The notes below the pieces were generated by a model. The model saw only the letters and a list, made by a program, of their open reading frames with translations. It had not been told where the DNA came from and made no database searches. Position numbers and translations under genes: made by a program. Positions 36,083-45,102 of a stretch of DNA of 64,000 nt are shown here, piece by piece. The first letter of the stretch is position 1, and the number at the start of each line of letters is the position of its first letter. Source of the DNA: Hyphomicrobiales bacterium (GTDB lineage Bacteria > Pseudomonadota > Alphaproteobacteria > Rhizobiales > Beijerinckiaceae); NCBI GenBank assembly GCA_028869185.1, contig JAGWTA010000006.1, positions 62,001-126,000 on the forward strand, read 5' to 3'.

Positions 36083-36973
36083 TTAAGGCTGCGCGAAGCG
36101 TTTGGCGAGTTGCGCCGCAATCCCCGCTATGTGGTCGAGCGCAAGACGAACGCGGGCGAAATCCTTCACGTCGTCATGGGTCACCAGCCAGTAGGACCGG
36201 CGCACCTGCTGGCCGGGGCAGATGCGCACGAAATCCGGATCGCCGCGCACGGCATAATCATGCAGCACGCCGATGCCGGCGCCGGCGCGCACGGCCTCCA
36301 TCTGTCCGATCATGCCCGCACATTCGAATTTCGGCGCGTCGGCAAGCCCGAACTCGCCGAGGTAATCGAGCGAGGGGCTGAACAGGAGATCGGGCACATA
36401 GGCCACGACGCGATGGCCGCTGGCCACGCTGGCCGCGCACAAGGCGGGGTGGCGGGCGACATAGGCGCGGGCGGCGTAAAGGCTCAGCGTGTAATCGGTG
36501 AGCTTGCGGACGACGAGCCGGCCTTCCGTCGGCCGGTCGATGGCGATGGCGATATCGGCCTCGCGCTTGGCGAGCGAGAAGGCGCGCGGCAGCGGCACGA
36601 GTTGCACCGTCAGGCCGGGATGCTCGTCCATCAGCGCGCCGAGGCGCGGCGCCAGAACAAACGTGCCGAAGCCATCGGGCGCGCCGATGCGCACATTGCC
36701 GGACACGGCGACGTCCGCGCCGGACAACGCGGCCTGAGCGCGCAGCATTTCGGTCTCCATGCGCTCGGCGTTGGGCAGGAAAGCCTCGCCCTGCCCTGTC
36801 AGGCCGCAGCCGGTTGTGCGACGCTCGACCAGCGTGACGCCCAGCGCTTTTTCCAGCGCCGCGATCCGGCGGCTGACGGTCGCGTGATCAAGGCCGAGCT
36901 TGCGCGCCGCCCCGAGCATCTGCCCGGCGCGCGCGACAGCCAGAAACACGCGGGCGTCGTCCCAATCGATCAT
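36083..36973 (-). CDS. LysR family transcriptional regulator
   Basis: A 296-residue LysR regulator. The N-terminal winged helix-turn-helix is at residues about 3-62 (WDDARVFLAVARAGQMLGAARKLGLDHATVSRRI), followed by a substrate-binding domain. I chose the ATG at 36973, giving the usual LysR length; a longer frame is not needed. It is divergent from mmsA across 91 bases, so it probably controls mmsA and itself. An inverted repeat TGCGCAT-N13-ATGCGCA lies immediately ahead of its start. The effector is unknown. Confidence 0.93.
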   Translation of the reverse strand: MIDWDDARVFLAVARAGQMLGAARKLGLDHATVSRRIAALEKALGVTLVERRTTGCGLTGQGEAFLPNAERMETEMLRAQAALSGADVAVSGNVRIGAPDGFGTFVLAPRLGALMDEHPGLTVQLVPLPRAFSLAKREADIAIAIDRPTEGRLVVRKLTDYTLSLYAARAYVARHPALCAASVASGHRVVAYVPDLLFSPSLDYLGEFGLADAPKFECAGMIGQMEAVRAGAGIGVLHDYAVRGDPDFVRICPGQQVRRSYWLVTHDDVKDFARVRLALDHIAGIAAQLAKRFAQP

Positions 36974-37000
36974 TGCGCATTCTTGCACAGCGGATGCGCA
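36974..37000. promoter_or_regulatory. inverted repeat in lysR-mmsA divergent region (candidate LysR operator)
   Basis: TGCGCAT (36974-36980) and ATGCGCA (36994-37000) are perfect inverted arms with a 13-base spacer, abutting the lysR ATG. Position and spacing suit a LysR recognition site. It may repress lysR and activate mmsA. Confidence 0.55.
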
Positions 37001-37064
37001 TTTGACGAGATTGATATGCGAAAAATCAAGAGGCAGAGTGAACGCCAGCAGGGAGAGTGAACAG

Positions 37065-38564
37065 ATGGTCAAGGAACTGACGCATTTCATCGGCGGCAAG
37101 CACGTGAAGGGAACGTCCGGCCGCTTTACGGACGCCTACCAGCCGATGACCGGCGAAATTGTCTCGAAAGTGCCGCTCGCCTCCAAAGCCGAGGTGCGCG
37201 CGGCCATCGAAAACGCCAAAGCCGCGCAGCCCGCCTGGGCCGCCACCAATCCGCAGCGGCGCGCGCGCGTTCTCATGAAGTTTCTCGAACTTGTCGCGCG
37301 CGACATGGAGCCGCTGGCCGAGCTGCTGGCGCGCGAACATGGCAAGACCATCGCCGATGCGAAGGGCGACATCCAGCGCGGCGTCGAAGTGGTGGAATTT
37401 TCCTGCGGCGTCCCGCATCTGATGAAGGGCGAATATACAGACAACGCCGGGCCCGGCATCGATATCTACTCGATGCGCCAGCCGCTGGGCGTCGTCGCCG
37501 GCATTACGCCTTTCAACTTTCCGGCGATGATCCCGATGTGGAAATTCGGACCCGCCATCGCCTGCGGCAACGCGTTCATCCTCAAGCCATCCGAGCGCGA
37601 CGTCGGCGTGCCCATGCGGCTTGCCGAATTGATGATCGAGGCGGGATTGCCGGCCGGCATTCTCAATGTCGTGAACGGCGACAAGGAAGCTGTCGACGCC
37701 ATTCTCGATGATCGTGACGTGAAGGCCGTCGGCTTCGTCGGATCGACGCCTATCGCCGAATATGTTTACACGCGCGGCACTGCGGCTGGAAAACGCGTGC
37801 AATGTTTCGGCGGCGCCAAGAACCACATGGTCATCATGCCCGACGCTGATATGGACCAGGCGGTCGATGCGCTGATCGGCGCCGGCTACGGTTCGGCGGG
37901 CGAACGCTGCATGGCCATTTCGGTGGCCGTGCCCGTCGGCAAGGCCACGGCGGATGCGCTGATCGCCAAGCTGGTCCCGCGCGTCGAATCGCTCAAAATC
38001 GGCCCCTCGACGGATTCGTCGGCCGATTTTGGCCCGCTCGTCACCGCCGAAGCCTTGCAGCGCGTGCGCAATTACGTCGACATCGGCGTGAAGGAAGGCG
38101 CCAAGCTTGTCGTCGACGGCCGCAACTTCAAGATGCAGGGCTACGAAAACGGCTTCTACATGGGCGGCTGCCTGTTCGACGATGTCACGAAAGACATGCG
38201 CATCTACAAGGAAGAAATCTTCGGCCCGGTTCTGTCGACCGTGCGCGCGCAGGATTACGCCGAGGCGCTCAAGCTCGTGAACGACCACGAATATGGCAAT
38301 GGCGTCGCGATCTTCACGCGCGATGGCGATGCGGCGCGCGACTTCGCCGCCAAATGCGAAATCGGCATGGTCGGCGTGAACGTTCCGATCCCCGTTCCGC
38401 TCGCCTATTACACCTTCGGGGGCTGGAAGCGTTCGGGCTTCGGCGATCTCAACCAGCATGGCCCCGACGCCATCCGCTTCTACACCAAGACCAAGACGGT
38501 TACCTCGCGCTGGCCCTCTGGCGTGAAGGACGGCGCCAGCTTCGTCATCCCGACGATGGGATGA
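37065..38564 (+). CDS. mmsA: methylmalonate-semialdehyde dehydrogenase (CoA-acylating)
   Basis: A 499-residue aldehyde dehydrogenase family protein of the MmsA type. It has GITPFNFPAMIPMWKFGPAI, the cofactor region GFVGSTPIAEYVYTRG, FGGAKNHMVIMPDADMDQA, and the catalytic cysteine in GYGSAGERCMAISV. It makes propionyl-CoA or acetyl-CoA from methylmalonate or malonate semialdehyde in valine and inositol breakdown. I chose the ATG at 37065 after GGGAGAG. It is a single gene, ending in a bidirectional terminator, and divergent from the LysR gene. Confidence 0.95.
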   Translation: MVKELTHFIGGKHVKGTSGRFTDAYQPMTGEIVSKVPLASKAEVRAAIENAKAAQPAWAATNPQRRARVLMKFLELVARDMEPLAELLAREHGKTIADAKGDIQRGVEVVEFSCGVPHLMKGEYTDNAGPGIDIYSMRQPLGVVAGITPFNFPAMIPMWKFGPAIACGNAFILKPSERDVGVPMRLAELMIEAGLPAGILNVVNGDKEAVDAILDDRDVKAVGFVGSTPIAEYVYTRGTAAGKRVQCFGGAKNHMVIMPDADMDQAVDALIGAGYGSAGERCMAISVAVPVGKATADALIAKLVPRVESLKIGPSTDSSADFGPLVTAEALQRVRNYVDIGVKEGAKLVVDGRNFKMQGYENGFYMGGCLFDDVTKDMRIYKEEIFGPVLSTVRAQDYAEALKLVNDHEYGNGVAIFTRDGDAARDFAAKCEIGMVGVNVPIPVPLAYYTFGGWKRSGFGDLNQHGPDAIRFYTKTKTVTSRWPSGVKDGASFVIPTMG

Positions 38565-38585
38565 GCCGGGACGGCCGCAAACAAC

Positions 38586-38613
38586 AAAAAAGCCCCGCAA
38601 TGCGGGGCTTTTT
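38586..38613. terminator. bidirectional intrinsic terminator
   Basis: GCCCCGC (38592-38598) pairs with GCGGGGC (38602-38608), with A residues on the left and five Ts on the right. It can end mmsA on the plus strand and the small membrane protein gene on the minus strand. Confidence 0.9.
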
Positions 38614-38633
38614 CAGTTTATGCGCCGGAGCGT

Positions 38634-38879
38634 TCAGCGCGCGATGGCGCGATAGATCCACAGAACGACGACCGCGCCGATCACGGCCACGATCATGCTG
38701 TAGATGTTGAGACCGGTCACGCCGGCCGCGCCGAAGAAGTTGAAGATGAAACCACCGACGACCGCGCCGACGATGCCGAGCACGATGTCGAGGAGCATGC
38801 CTTCGCCGCTCTTGTTGACGATCTTGGAACCGATGAAACCGGCGATCAGACCGAGGATGATCCAGGCAAGAATAGACAT
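38634..38879 (-). CDS. GlsB/YeaQ/YmgE family stress-response membrane protein
   Basis: An 81-residue protein with three hydrophobic helices. It has AWIILGLIAGFIGSKIV, the GEGMLLDIVLGIVGAVVGGFIF segment, and a C-terminal helix ending WIYRAI. This is the transglycosylase-associated protein family, widespread and of unknown molecular role, often induced by stress. CTGGAGTC precedes the ATG. It converges on mmsA and shares its terminator. Confidence 0.9.
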   Translation of the reverse strand: MSILAWIILGLIAGFIGSKIVNKSGEGMLLDIVLGIVGAVVGGFIFNFFGAAGVTGLNIYSMIVAVIGAVVVLWIYRAIAR

Positions 38880-39080
38880 GGCTGACTCCAGAAATGCGCT
38901 CGCTGCGCCGCCAACAAGGTCGACGCTAGACGGCTAAAAATCAAGGGCGTGGGATTTATTTGACCCATCCCCCTCCAAAAACGGTTTCATAGCCTATAAG
39001 TTCCCGACCAGCGCTGAAGTTCCGCAATTTCGGACGGCGCAGCGCCAGTTATTCACAGGCGGACACCACGGGAGTTGGAT

Positions 39081-39548
39081 ATGGGTTATCTTGACGATGC
39101 ATTGCAGCAGGTTGTCCCCGGCGGCGATCTGACCAAGCCGATCGCCATCGCCATCGGCGCGCTCATCATGAAGCAGATGCTGGGCGGCGGCGTGCGTCCG
39201 GGCGCCTTCACAGGCGGCGCAGCCGCTCCGGCGCCGGCTCCGGCTCCCACGCAGGACGCCGACGCAGGAGGCTTGTTTGGCGGGCTCGGCAATCTTCTGA
39301 ACAAGTTCCAGCAGGCGGGCCACGGCGACACCGTCAATTCCTGGGTTTCAAACGGGCCCAATCAGCCGATCCAGCCCGCCCAGATCGGCAATGCGGTTGG
39401 CCAGAGCACGATCTCGGACATCGCCCGCCAGGCCGGCATGAGCGAGCAGGACCTGCTCAACCAGCTGTCGCAGGTTCTCCCGGGGCTGGTCGACAAGCTG
39501 ACGCCGCAGGGCCGCATGCCCGACCCTTCCCAGTGGGGCCGGCGCTAA
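39081..39548 (+). CDS. YidB family (DUF937) protein
   Basis: A 155-residue protein starting at the ATG at 39081 after GGGAG; a TTG two codons earlier is less likely. The N-terminal half is hydrophobic with a Gly/Ala/Pro stretch. The C-terminal half has the DUF937 landmarks GGLGNLLNKFQQAG, VNSWVSNGPNQPI and the closing NQLSQVLPGLVDKLTPQGRMP. The family is conserved and of unknown function. The next hairpin (39583-39602) may terminate it. Confidence 0.85.
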   Translation: MGYLDDALQQVVPGGDLTKPIAIAIGALIMKQMLGGGVRPGAFTGGAAAPAPAPAPTQDADAGGLFGGLGNLLNKFQQAGHGDTVNSWVSNGPNQPIQPAQIGNAVGQSTISDIARQAGMSEQDLLNQLSQVLPGLVDKLTPQGRMPDPSQWGRR

Positions 39549-39582
39549 AACCTTCGCCGCGCGCCCTCGCGCGTGCGCCAGC

Positions 39583-39602
39583 GGGCCGGGATCGCCCGGC
39601 CC
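39583..39602 (+). terminator. GC hairpin after the YidB-like gene
   Basis: GGGCCGGG (39583-39590) pairs with CCCGGCCC (39595-39602) over a 4-base loop. It is followed by GTCTTGTCT, so it is an imperfect intrinsic terminator. Confidence 0.5.
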
Positions 39603-39615
39603 GTCTTGTCTCGCC

Positions 39616-39649
39616 CATCGAGATGGTTTAGATAAAAACTATCTCGATG
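39616..39649. promoter_or_regulatory. long inverted repeat upstream of fadD
   Basis: CATCGAGATGGTTT (39616-39629) and AAACTATCTCGATG (39636-39649) are inverted arms of 14 with one G-T pair and a 6-base centre. It lies 38 bases ahead of the fadD ATG and has no T run. It could be an operator for a fatty-acid regulator or an RNA hairpin. Confidence 0.6.
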
Positions 39650-39686
39650 CTCCCCGGCTGACAAGAGGAGCTTCTGGGGGGATACC

Positions 39687-41378
39687 ATGAGCAACCGCTA
39701 CTGGCTGGCGCAATACCCCGAAGGCGCGCCGACCGAAATCGATCCCACGCGGCACCGGTCAATCGGAGAATTGATCGAGGAGGCCTGCGCGAAATTTGCG
39801 ACTCGTCCCGCTTTCGTCTGCATGGGTCAGTCGATGAGTTATGGCGAACTCAGCGCCAGAGCGCGCGATCTGGCCGCCTATTTCCAGAGCCTTGGCCTCA
39901 AAAGCGGCGACCGCGTCGCGCTGATGATGCCCAATGTGCTGCAATATCCGATTGCAACGCTCGCGGTTCTCAAGGCCGGTCTGATCGCGGTCAACGTCAA
40001 TCCGCTCTACACGGCGCGCGAGCTGGAGCATCAGCTCAAGGATTCTGGCGCTCGCGCGATCGTTATTCTGGAAAATTTCAACAGCGCGCTGGCCGAAGCG
40101 CTGCCGAATCTGCCCGCCATGCATGTCATCGTGACGGGCGCCGGCGACTTGCTGGGCGCGGTCAAGGGAACGTTCGTCAACCTGGCCGTGCGCTACAAAA
40201 CGAAGCCGGCGCGCATCGGGAATGCGACGTCTTTCTCCGCTGCGCTCAAGGCTGGCGCGGCGCATTCTTTCGTTGCGCCCGCCATCGCGCATGAGGATGT
40301 CGCGGTGCTGCAATATACCGGCGGCACGACCGGCGTCTCGAAAGGCGCAATGCTCACGCATCGCGCGCTGATCGCCGCAATTCTGTCTTCCGAAGGGTGG
40401 ATGCAACCGGTGATGGGCAAGGCGAAAGTGGATTCGCTCGTCTTCGCCTGCGCCCTGCCGATCTATCACGTCTTCGCTTTCGTCAATTGCGTGATGATCG
40501 CGCTGCGGGCGGGCGGGCTTTGCGTGCTCATCCCCAATCCGCGCGACATCAAGGGCATGACCAAGGCATTGCAGCCCTATCCGCTGCATATTTTCCCGGC
40601 GGTCAATACGCTGTTCAACGCGCTGGCGCATTCGCCCGAGTTCGCCAAACTCGATTTCTCGCATCTGTTGATCTCGCTGGGCGGCGGCATGGCGATGCAG
40701 GAATCGGTCGCCAAGGCCTGGCAGAAACTGACGGGTTGTCCGATTACTGAAGGCTACGGGCTCAGCGAGACATGCGCGGGCGTCGTCTGCAATCCATTCC
40801 GCCAGCCCTACAACGGCACGTGCGGCGTGCCGATGGCCAATGTCGACATTCGCATCATCGACGATGAAGGGCGCGACGTTGCGCAAGGCGAACGCGGCGA
40901 AATCGCCATCGCCGGGCCGCAGCTCATGTCCGGCTACTGGAACAGGCCTGACGATACCGCCGCGGCAATGACGGCGGATGGTTTTTTCAAGACCGGCGAC
41001 ATCGGCGTCATGGACGAGCGCGGCTATCTCACCATCGTCGACCGCAAGAAGGACATGATCCTCGTTTCGGGATTCAACGTCTATCCCAACGAAATCGAGG
41101 ATGTGATCGCCTCCCATCCCGGCGTTCTGGAATGCGCCGCCGTCGGCGTGCCGGACGAACATTCGGGCGAGGCGGTCACGCTGTTCGTCGTGAAGAAAGA
41201 CCCCTCGCTCACGAAAGAGCAGATCATCGCCCATGCGCGGCACGATCTGACGGGGTACAAGACGCCGCGACGCGTGGAGTTCCGCGCCAGCCTGCCCAAG
41301 ACCAATGTCGGCAAGATCCTGCGCCGCGAATTGCGCGACGAGGCTGTTCGCGATACGGCCGCCGACGCCAAACGATGA
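39687..41378 (+). CDS. fadD: long-chain fatty acid--CoA ligase
   Basis: A 563-residue adenylate-forming enzyme that activates fatty acids to acyl-CoA for beta-oxidation or lipid use. The AMP-binding P-loop is TGGTTGVSKGAMLTH, then the GYGLSETC motif, the KTGDIGVMDERGYLTIVDR segment with the Asp and Arg that bind AMP, and the C-terminal lysine region KTNVGKILRREL. It is of FadD length. The ATG follows AAGAGGAG. An inverted repeat upstream suggests its own regulation. Confidence 0.95.
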   Translation: MSNRYWLAQYPEGAPTEIDPTRHRSIGELIEEACAKFATRPAFVCMGQSMSYGELSARARDLAAYFQSLGLKSGDRVALMMPNVLQYPIATLAVLKAGLIAVNVNPLYTARELEHQLKDSGARAIVILENFNSALAEALPNLPAMHVIVTGAGDLLGAVKGTFVNLAVRYKTKPARIGNATSFSAALKAGAAHSFVAPAIAHEDVAVLQYTGGTTGVSKGAMLTHRALIAAILSSEGWMQPVMGKAKVDSLVFACALPIYHVFAFVNCVMIALRAGGLCVLIPNPRDIKGMTKALQPYPLHIFPAVNTLFNALAHSPEFAKLDFSHLLISLGGGMAMQESVAKAWQKLTGCPITEGYGLSETCAGVVCNPFRQPYNGTCGVPMANVDIRIIDDEGRDVAQGERGEIAIAGPQLMSGYWNRPDDTAAAMTADGFFKTGDIGVMDERGYLTIVDRKKDMILVSGFNVYPNEIEDVIASHPGVLECAAVGVPDEHSGEAVTLFVVKKDPSLTKEQIIAHARHDLTGYKTPRRVEFRASLPKTNVGKILRRELRDEAVRDTAADAKR

Positions 41379-41416
41379 CGCTCGACAAGGCTGCGCATTG
41401 ATGCAAGCTGGCGGCG

Positions 41417-42343
41417 ATGCGCGCCGCCCCTTTCGCCTTCGTGCTTTGTCTGCTGGCCAGCGCCGCGCCGGCCCGCGCCGATGACGACGACCGCACGCCT
41501 CCCGCGGGCGCTGCGCGCGACCGCTTCGGCGCGCTCGAAAGCAAATATCTGTTCGGTTTTTCGTACGGGACGGATCTCGGCGAAGTCGGCGATCTCGAAA
41601 TCGGCATCGAAAGCGGCGCGAATCTGGGGCGACGAACCGGCCGCTACACGGTTTTCGACAGCGAGATTGGAATCGAGCGCGTCCCCATACCGCGCGTCGA
41701 AATCGAACTGGCTGCGCATATGGGCGCTTTCCGCATCAAGAACGCGCCGGGCTACGACGACATCACGCGCACCGCGCCTACGGGAATCGCCAACCGCTGG
41801 CGGTTCCAGATTTTGCAACGCGGCCGCGACGCCCCGTTCGGCCTGGCTTTTTCCGTCGAGCCGACAGTGTCGCGCCGCGACAGCGAGACCGGGCGCGCGA
41901 CGACCAGCGTCAGCGGCGACATCAGGCTGCTGGCCGATTACGAGTTCGTCGCGCGGCGGCTCTATGGCGCAATCAATCTCGGCTACCAGCCCCAGGCGAT
42001 GCGCACGCCCTTTTCGCTCGCCAGCGACGAGCCGCCCTTCCAATGGCGCCACTACGCGACATTGTCGGCTTCGGCAGCCTTCGCCTGGCGTGTTGCGCCC
42101 AATCTCACGGCGGGCGGCGAGGTTTCCTACCAGCGCGCGCATGACACGCTGGGCCTCGCGCGTTATGCGGGACAGGCGCTCTATGCGGGGCCGACGCTCT
42201 ACTGGAAATTCCAGCCGAACGCATTTTTCGCCGCGACAGCGCAACCGCAGCTTTGGGGGCGCGCGGTCGGCGAAAATCACACCCGCGATCTCACGAACTT
42301 CACTGCAGCGCGCGCCAAGGCGCGTCTGGAATTCGAGTTCTGA
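41417..42343 (+). CDS. probable outer-membrane beta-barrel protein
   Basis: A 308-residue protein with a signal peptide (about 21 residues, ending ARAD). The mature chain has alternating strands with many aromatic and acidic residues and ends in EFEF; a terminal phenylalanine is the usual outer-membrane insertion signal. I do not recognise a named family. It starts 38 bases after fadD, so it may be co-transcribed and might help fatty-acid or hydrophobic substrate passage, but that is inference. It converges on the hydrolase gene with 3 bases between the stops. Confidence 0.7.
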   Translation: MRAAPFAFVLCLLASAAPARADDDDRTPPAGAARDRFGALESKYLFGFSYGTDLGEVGDLEIGIESGANLGRRTGRYTVFDSEIGIERVPIPRVEIELAAHMGAFRIKNAPGYDDITRTAPTGIANRWRFQILQRGRDAPFGLAFSVEPTVSRRDSETGRATTSVSGDIRLLADYEFVARRLYGAINLGYQPQAMRTPFSLASDEPPFQWRHYATLSASAAFAWRVAPNLTAGGEVSYQRAHDTLGLARYAGQALYAGPTLYWKFQPNAFFAATAQPQLWGRAVGENHTRDLTNFTAARAKARLEFEF

Positions 42344-42346
42344 GGC

Positions 42347-43141
42347 TTAAGCGATCGCCTCGACTGCTGCGATCAGGCGCGCGATGTCTTCCGGGCGCGA
42401 GAGGCGGTGATCGCCGTCGCGGATCAGGGTCAGCACGACGGGATCGGCGGCCAGATGCTCGACGATCTTGAGCGCATGCCGCCACGGCACGGATTCATCG
42501 CGCATGCCCTGCAGAATATGCACCGGCGCATGGGCGCGCACTTCGCCGCCGAGCAACAGGTGACGCCGCCCGTCCTCGAACAGGGCGCGCGTCAGCGGAT
42601 AGGGCTCCGGGCCGTATTCCGACGGGCGCAGCCACACGCCCTCGGTCTCGATGGCGCGGCGCGCCTCTTCCGGCAATTCGGGCCACATCAAATCCTGCGT
42701 GAAATCGAGCGCGGGCGCGATGAGCACCATGCCGGCGATGCGAGTCTGCTCGTTGCGTCGCGCCAGTTCGCGCGCCAGCAGCATCGCAAGCCAGCCGCCC
42801 ATGGACGAGCCGACGATAATCTGCGGCCCCACCGTCAATGCGCGAAAGGCGAACAGGCTTTCTTCCAGCCAGCGCCCGATCGTGCCCTCCCTGAAATCGC
42901 CGGACGACTCGCCGTGGCCGGAATAATCGAAACGCAGGAAGGCGCGCGCATGGGCCTGCGCATAATCTTCCAGCGCCAGCGCTTTGCTTCCGCGCATGTC
43001 CGATTTAAAGCCGCCGAGCCAGACAATGCCGGGCTGCAGCGCGCCTGCGCCATACGCCTCAACCGTGCGGCAGGCGATGGCGCGGCCCGCGACATCCAAC
43101 GTCAGCGGCGCCCGTTCTGGATCGTATTTCGGCTTCGTCAC
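42347..43141 (-). CDS. alpha/beta hydrolase
   Basis: A 264-residue alpha/beta-hydrolase fold enzyme. The nucleophile elbow is GSSMGGWLAML, preceded by FDYSGHGESSG, and the catalytic histidine is in RDGDHRLSRPEDI. I chose the GTG at 43141, with AGGTCGC upstream, because the longest frame (to 43252) would run into the divergent glycosyltransferase gene. It is close to the FrsA/YqiA-like serine hydrolases. Substrate unknown. Confidence 0.88.
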   Translation of the reverse strand: MTKPKYDPERAPLTLDVAGRAIACRTVEAYGAGALQPGIVWLGGFKSDMRGSKALALEDYAQAHARAFLRFDYSGHGESSGDFREGTIGRWLEESLFAFRALTVGPQIIVGSSMGGWLAMLLARELARRNEQTRIAGMVLIAPALDFTQDLMWPELPEEARRAIETEGVWLRPSEYGPEPYPLTRALFEDGRRHLLLGGEVRAHAPVHILQGMRDESVPWRHALKIVEHLAADPVVLTLIRDGDHRLSRPEDIARLIAAVEAIA

Positions 43142-43200
43142 GCGACCTGTTACCCTTTGATGGCGGCGCGAATCGCGTCGCAGGCAGAAAACTCGGGGCG

Positions 43201-44397
43201 ATGAGCGCATCGCATTTTTACGCCTCAGGCTCCAGCCTTTCCGGGCGGACAATTCTTCAGATCGTCCCGCGCCTCGATGGCGGCGGCGCCGAACGCACGA
43301 CGCTGGAAATCGCGCAGGCTCTCGCGGAATCGGGCGCGCGCGCGCTCGTGGCGTCGCAGGGCGGCGCCATGGTGGGCGAATTGCAGGCGCTCGGCGGAGA
43401 ATTCACGGCTTTTCCCGCCGCGTCGAAAAATCCCTTCACGATGGCGCGCAACGTGCGCAAGCTCGCTGCGCTCATCCGCCGCAACGGCGTCGATCTCGTA
43501 CACGCACGGTCGCGCGCGCCGGCCTGGACCGCGCTCGCTGCGGCGCGGCGGGCGGGCGTTCCCTTCGTGACGACCTATCACGGCGCCTATTCGGACAATG
43601 CGCCGATGAAGCGCCAGTATAATTCTGTGATGGCGATGGGCGACGCTGTCATCGCCAATTCGCATTTCACGGCGCAACTCGTCGCCGAGCGCCATCCGGA
43701 CGCGCAGGGCCGCATCGTCGCCATTCCGCGCGGCGTCGATCCGCGCGTCTTCGCGCCCGAGGCGACCGCGCCCGAACGCGTGCGGTTCCTGCGCGAACAA
43801 TGGGGCGTTGCGCCCGACCAGCGCATTGTGCTGCTGCCGGCGCGCATGACGCGGCGCAAGGGCCATCTCGTGCTCGTCGCCGCCGCGAAAATGCTGCGCG
43901 AGGCCGGGCGCGGCGATCTTGTTTTCGTGCTGATCGGCGCGGGGGCGCGCGGCGGCTACGAACGGGAAATTGACCGGGCGGCCGCTGCGGCCGGGCTGGC
44001 GCAGAGCGTCAAGCGCGCCGGCGCCTGCGACGACATGCCCGCCGCTTACGCTGCGGCCGCTTGCGTCGCCGCGCCCTCGATCGAGCCGGAGACTTTCGGG
44101 CGCGTCGCCGTGGAGGCGCAGGCGATGGGCAGGCCGACCGTGGTGTCGGACCTCGGCGCCAGCGCCGAGACGGTGATCGCCCCGCCCGACTGTGCGGCCA
44201 GCCAGCGCACAGGGTGGCGCGTAGAGCCCAATGATGCGGCCGCGCTTGCTCGCGCCATCGCAGAGGCGCTCGATCTGGGCGCAGCCGCACAGGACGGTCT
44301 CGCGCTGCGCGCGCGCAATCATGTGCGGGCGCATTTCTCGCTTGAGCGCATGCAGCAGGCCACGCTCGATCTCTATGGGCATTTGCTGGGGCTTTGA
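43201..44397 (+). CDS. glycosyltransferase family 4
   Basis: A 398-residue GT-B-fold enzyme of family 4. The N-terminal half has VPRLDGGGAERTTLEIAQAL, the acceptor side. The C-terminal half has LPARMTRRKGHLVL and the donor-site EX7E motif in EPETFGRVAVEAQAMGRP. It would move a sugar from a nucleotide donor to a lipid-carried or LPS acceptor at the cytoplasmic face. Relatives act in lipopolysaccharide core assembly. It is divergent from the hydrolase gene, 59 bases away. Confidence 0.92.
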   Translation: MSASHFYASGSSLSGRTILQIVPRLDGGGAERTTLEIAQALAESGARALVASQGGAMVGELQALGGEFTAFPAASKNPFTMARNVRKLAALIRRNGVDLVHARSRAPAWTALAAARRAGVPFVTTYHGAYSDNAPMKRQYNSVMAMGDAVIANSHFTAQLVAERHPDAQGRIVAIPRGVDPRVFAPEATAPERVRFLREQWGVAPDQRIVLLPARMTRRKGHLVLVAAAKMLREAGRGDLVFVLIGAGARGGYEREIDRAAAAAGLAQSVKRAGACDDMPAAYAAAACVAAPSIEPETFGRVAVEAQAMGRPTVVSDLGASAETVIAPPDCAASQRTGWRVEPNDAAALARAIAEALDLGAAAQDGLALRARNHVRAHFSLERMQQATLDLYGHLLGL

Positions 44398-44502
44398 GCC
44401 CGCCGCCATTGACTTCCCGGCCCTTCGCGAACATGTTCTGGGCCGCCAGCCTGCGGAGCCATCCGACGGGCGGCTTTTCGTCAACTACAATGGAGCTATC
44501 CC

Positions 44503-45042
44503 ATTCGTCGTCCTATGAAAGCGCCGCCGACGCCGCAGAAAGACGGGCCGCGCACCAATCGTGAAATCCGGGTTCCGACCGTGCAATTGATCGACGCGGA
44601 AGGGCAAAATCGAGGGCCGACCGACATTCAGGAAGCCCTGCAACTGGCCGAAGAGGCCGGACTCGACCTGGTCGAGATCGTGCCCAACGCCAATCCGCCG
44701 GTCTGCAAAATCCTCGATTACGGCAAATTCCGCTTTCTCGAACAGAAGAAGGCCGCCGAGGCGCGCAAGCGCCAGAAGATTGTCGAGGTGAAGGAAATCA
44801 AGCTGCGTCCGGGCATCGACGAGCACGATTACGACGTGAAGATGAAGGCGATTCGCCGCTTCTTCATCGAGGGCGACAAGGTGAAGATCACGCTGCGCTT
44901 CCGCGGCCGCGAGATGGCGCATCAGGACATCGGCTACCGCCTGCTCGAGCGCGTGAAAGCCGAAACCGCGCAGATGGCGAAAGTGGAAGCCGAACCTTCG
45001 ATGGAAGGTCGCCAGATGGTGATGGTGTTGGCGCCGCGCTGA
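44503..45042 (+). CDS. infC: translation initiation factor IF-3, probable ATT start
   Basis: A 179-residue IF-3 if it starts at ATT 44503. The family N terminus is RRP followed by an Ala/Pro stretch and KDGPR; here the frame reads [17 protein letters not shown] from the ATT. GGAG at 44492-44495 is 7 bases ahead of the ATT, but there is no ribosome site at the usual distance before the first ATG at 44515. IF-3 rejects non-standard start codons and uses one in its own message to autoregulate, so this fits. The core has [27 protein letters not shown] and [15 protein letters not shown]. If ATG is used, the protein is 175 residues. Confidence 0.9.
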   Translation: MRRPMKAPPTPQKDGPRTNREIRVPTVQLIDAEGQNRGPTDIQEALQLAEEAGLDLVEIVPNANPPVCKILDYGKFRFLEQKKAAEARKRQKIVEVKEIKLRPGIDEHDYDVKMKAIRRFFIEGDKVKITLRFRGREMAHQDIGYRLLERVKAETAQMAKVEAEPSMEGRQMVMVLAPR

Positions 45043-45052
45043 TCGCGCGCCG

Positions 45053-45088
45053 TGAAAAAAAGCGCCGCATCGCTGCGGCGCTTTTTTG
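45053..45088. terminator. bidirectional terminator after infC and maeB
   Basis: AGCGCCGCA (45061-45069) pairs with TGCGGCGCT (45074-45082) over a 4-base loop. A residues precede it and six Ts follow. It ends infC on the plus strand and maeB on the minus strand. Confidence 0.92.
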
Positions 45089-45102
45089 TTGCGCTGTTTT
45101 CG

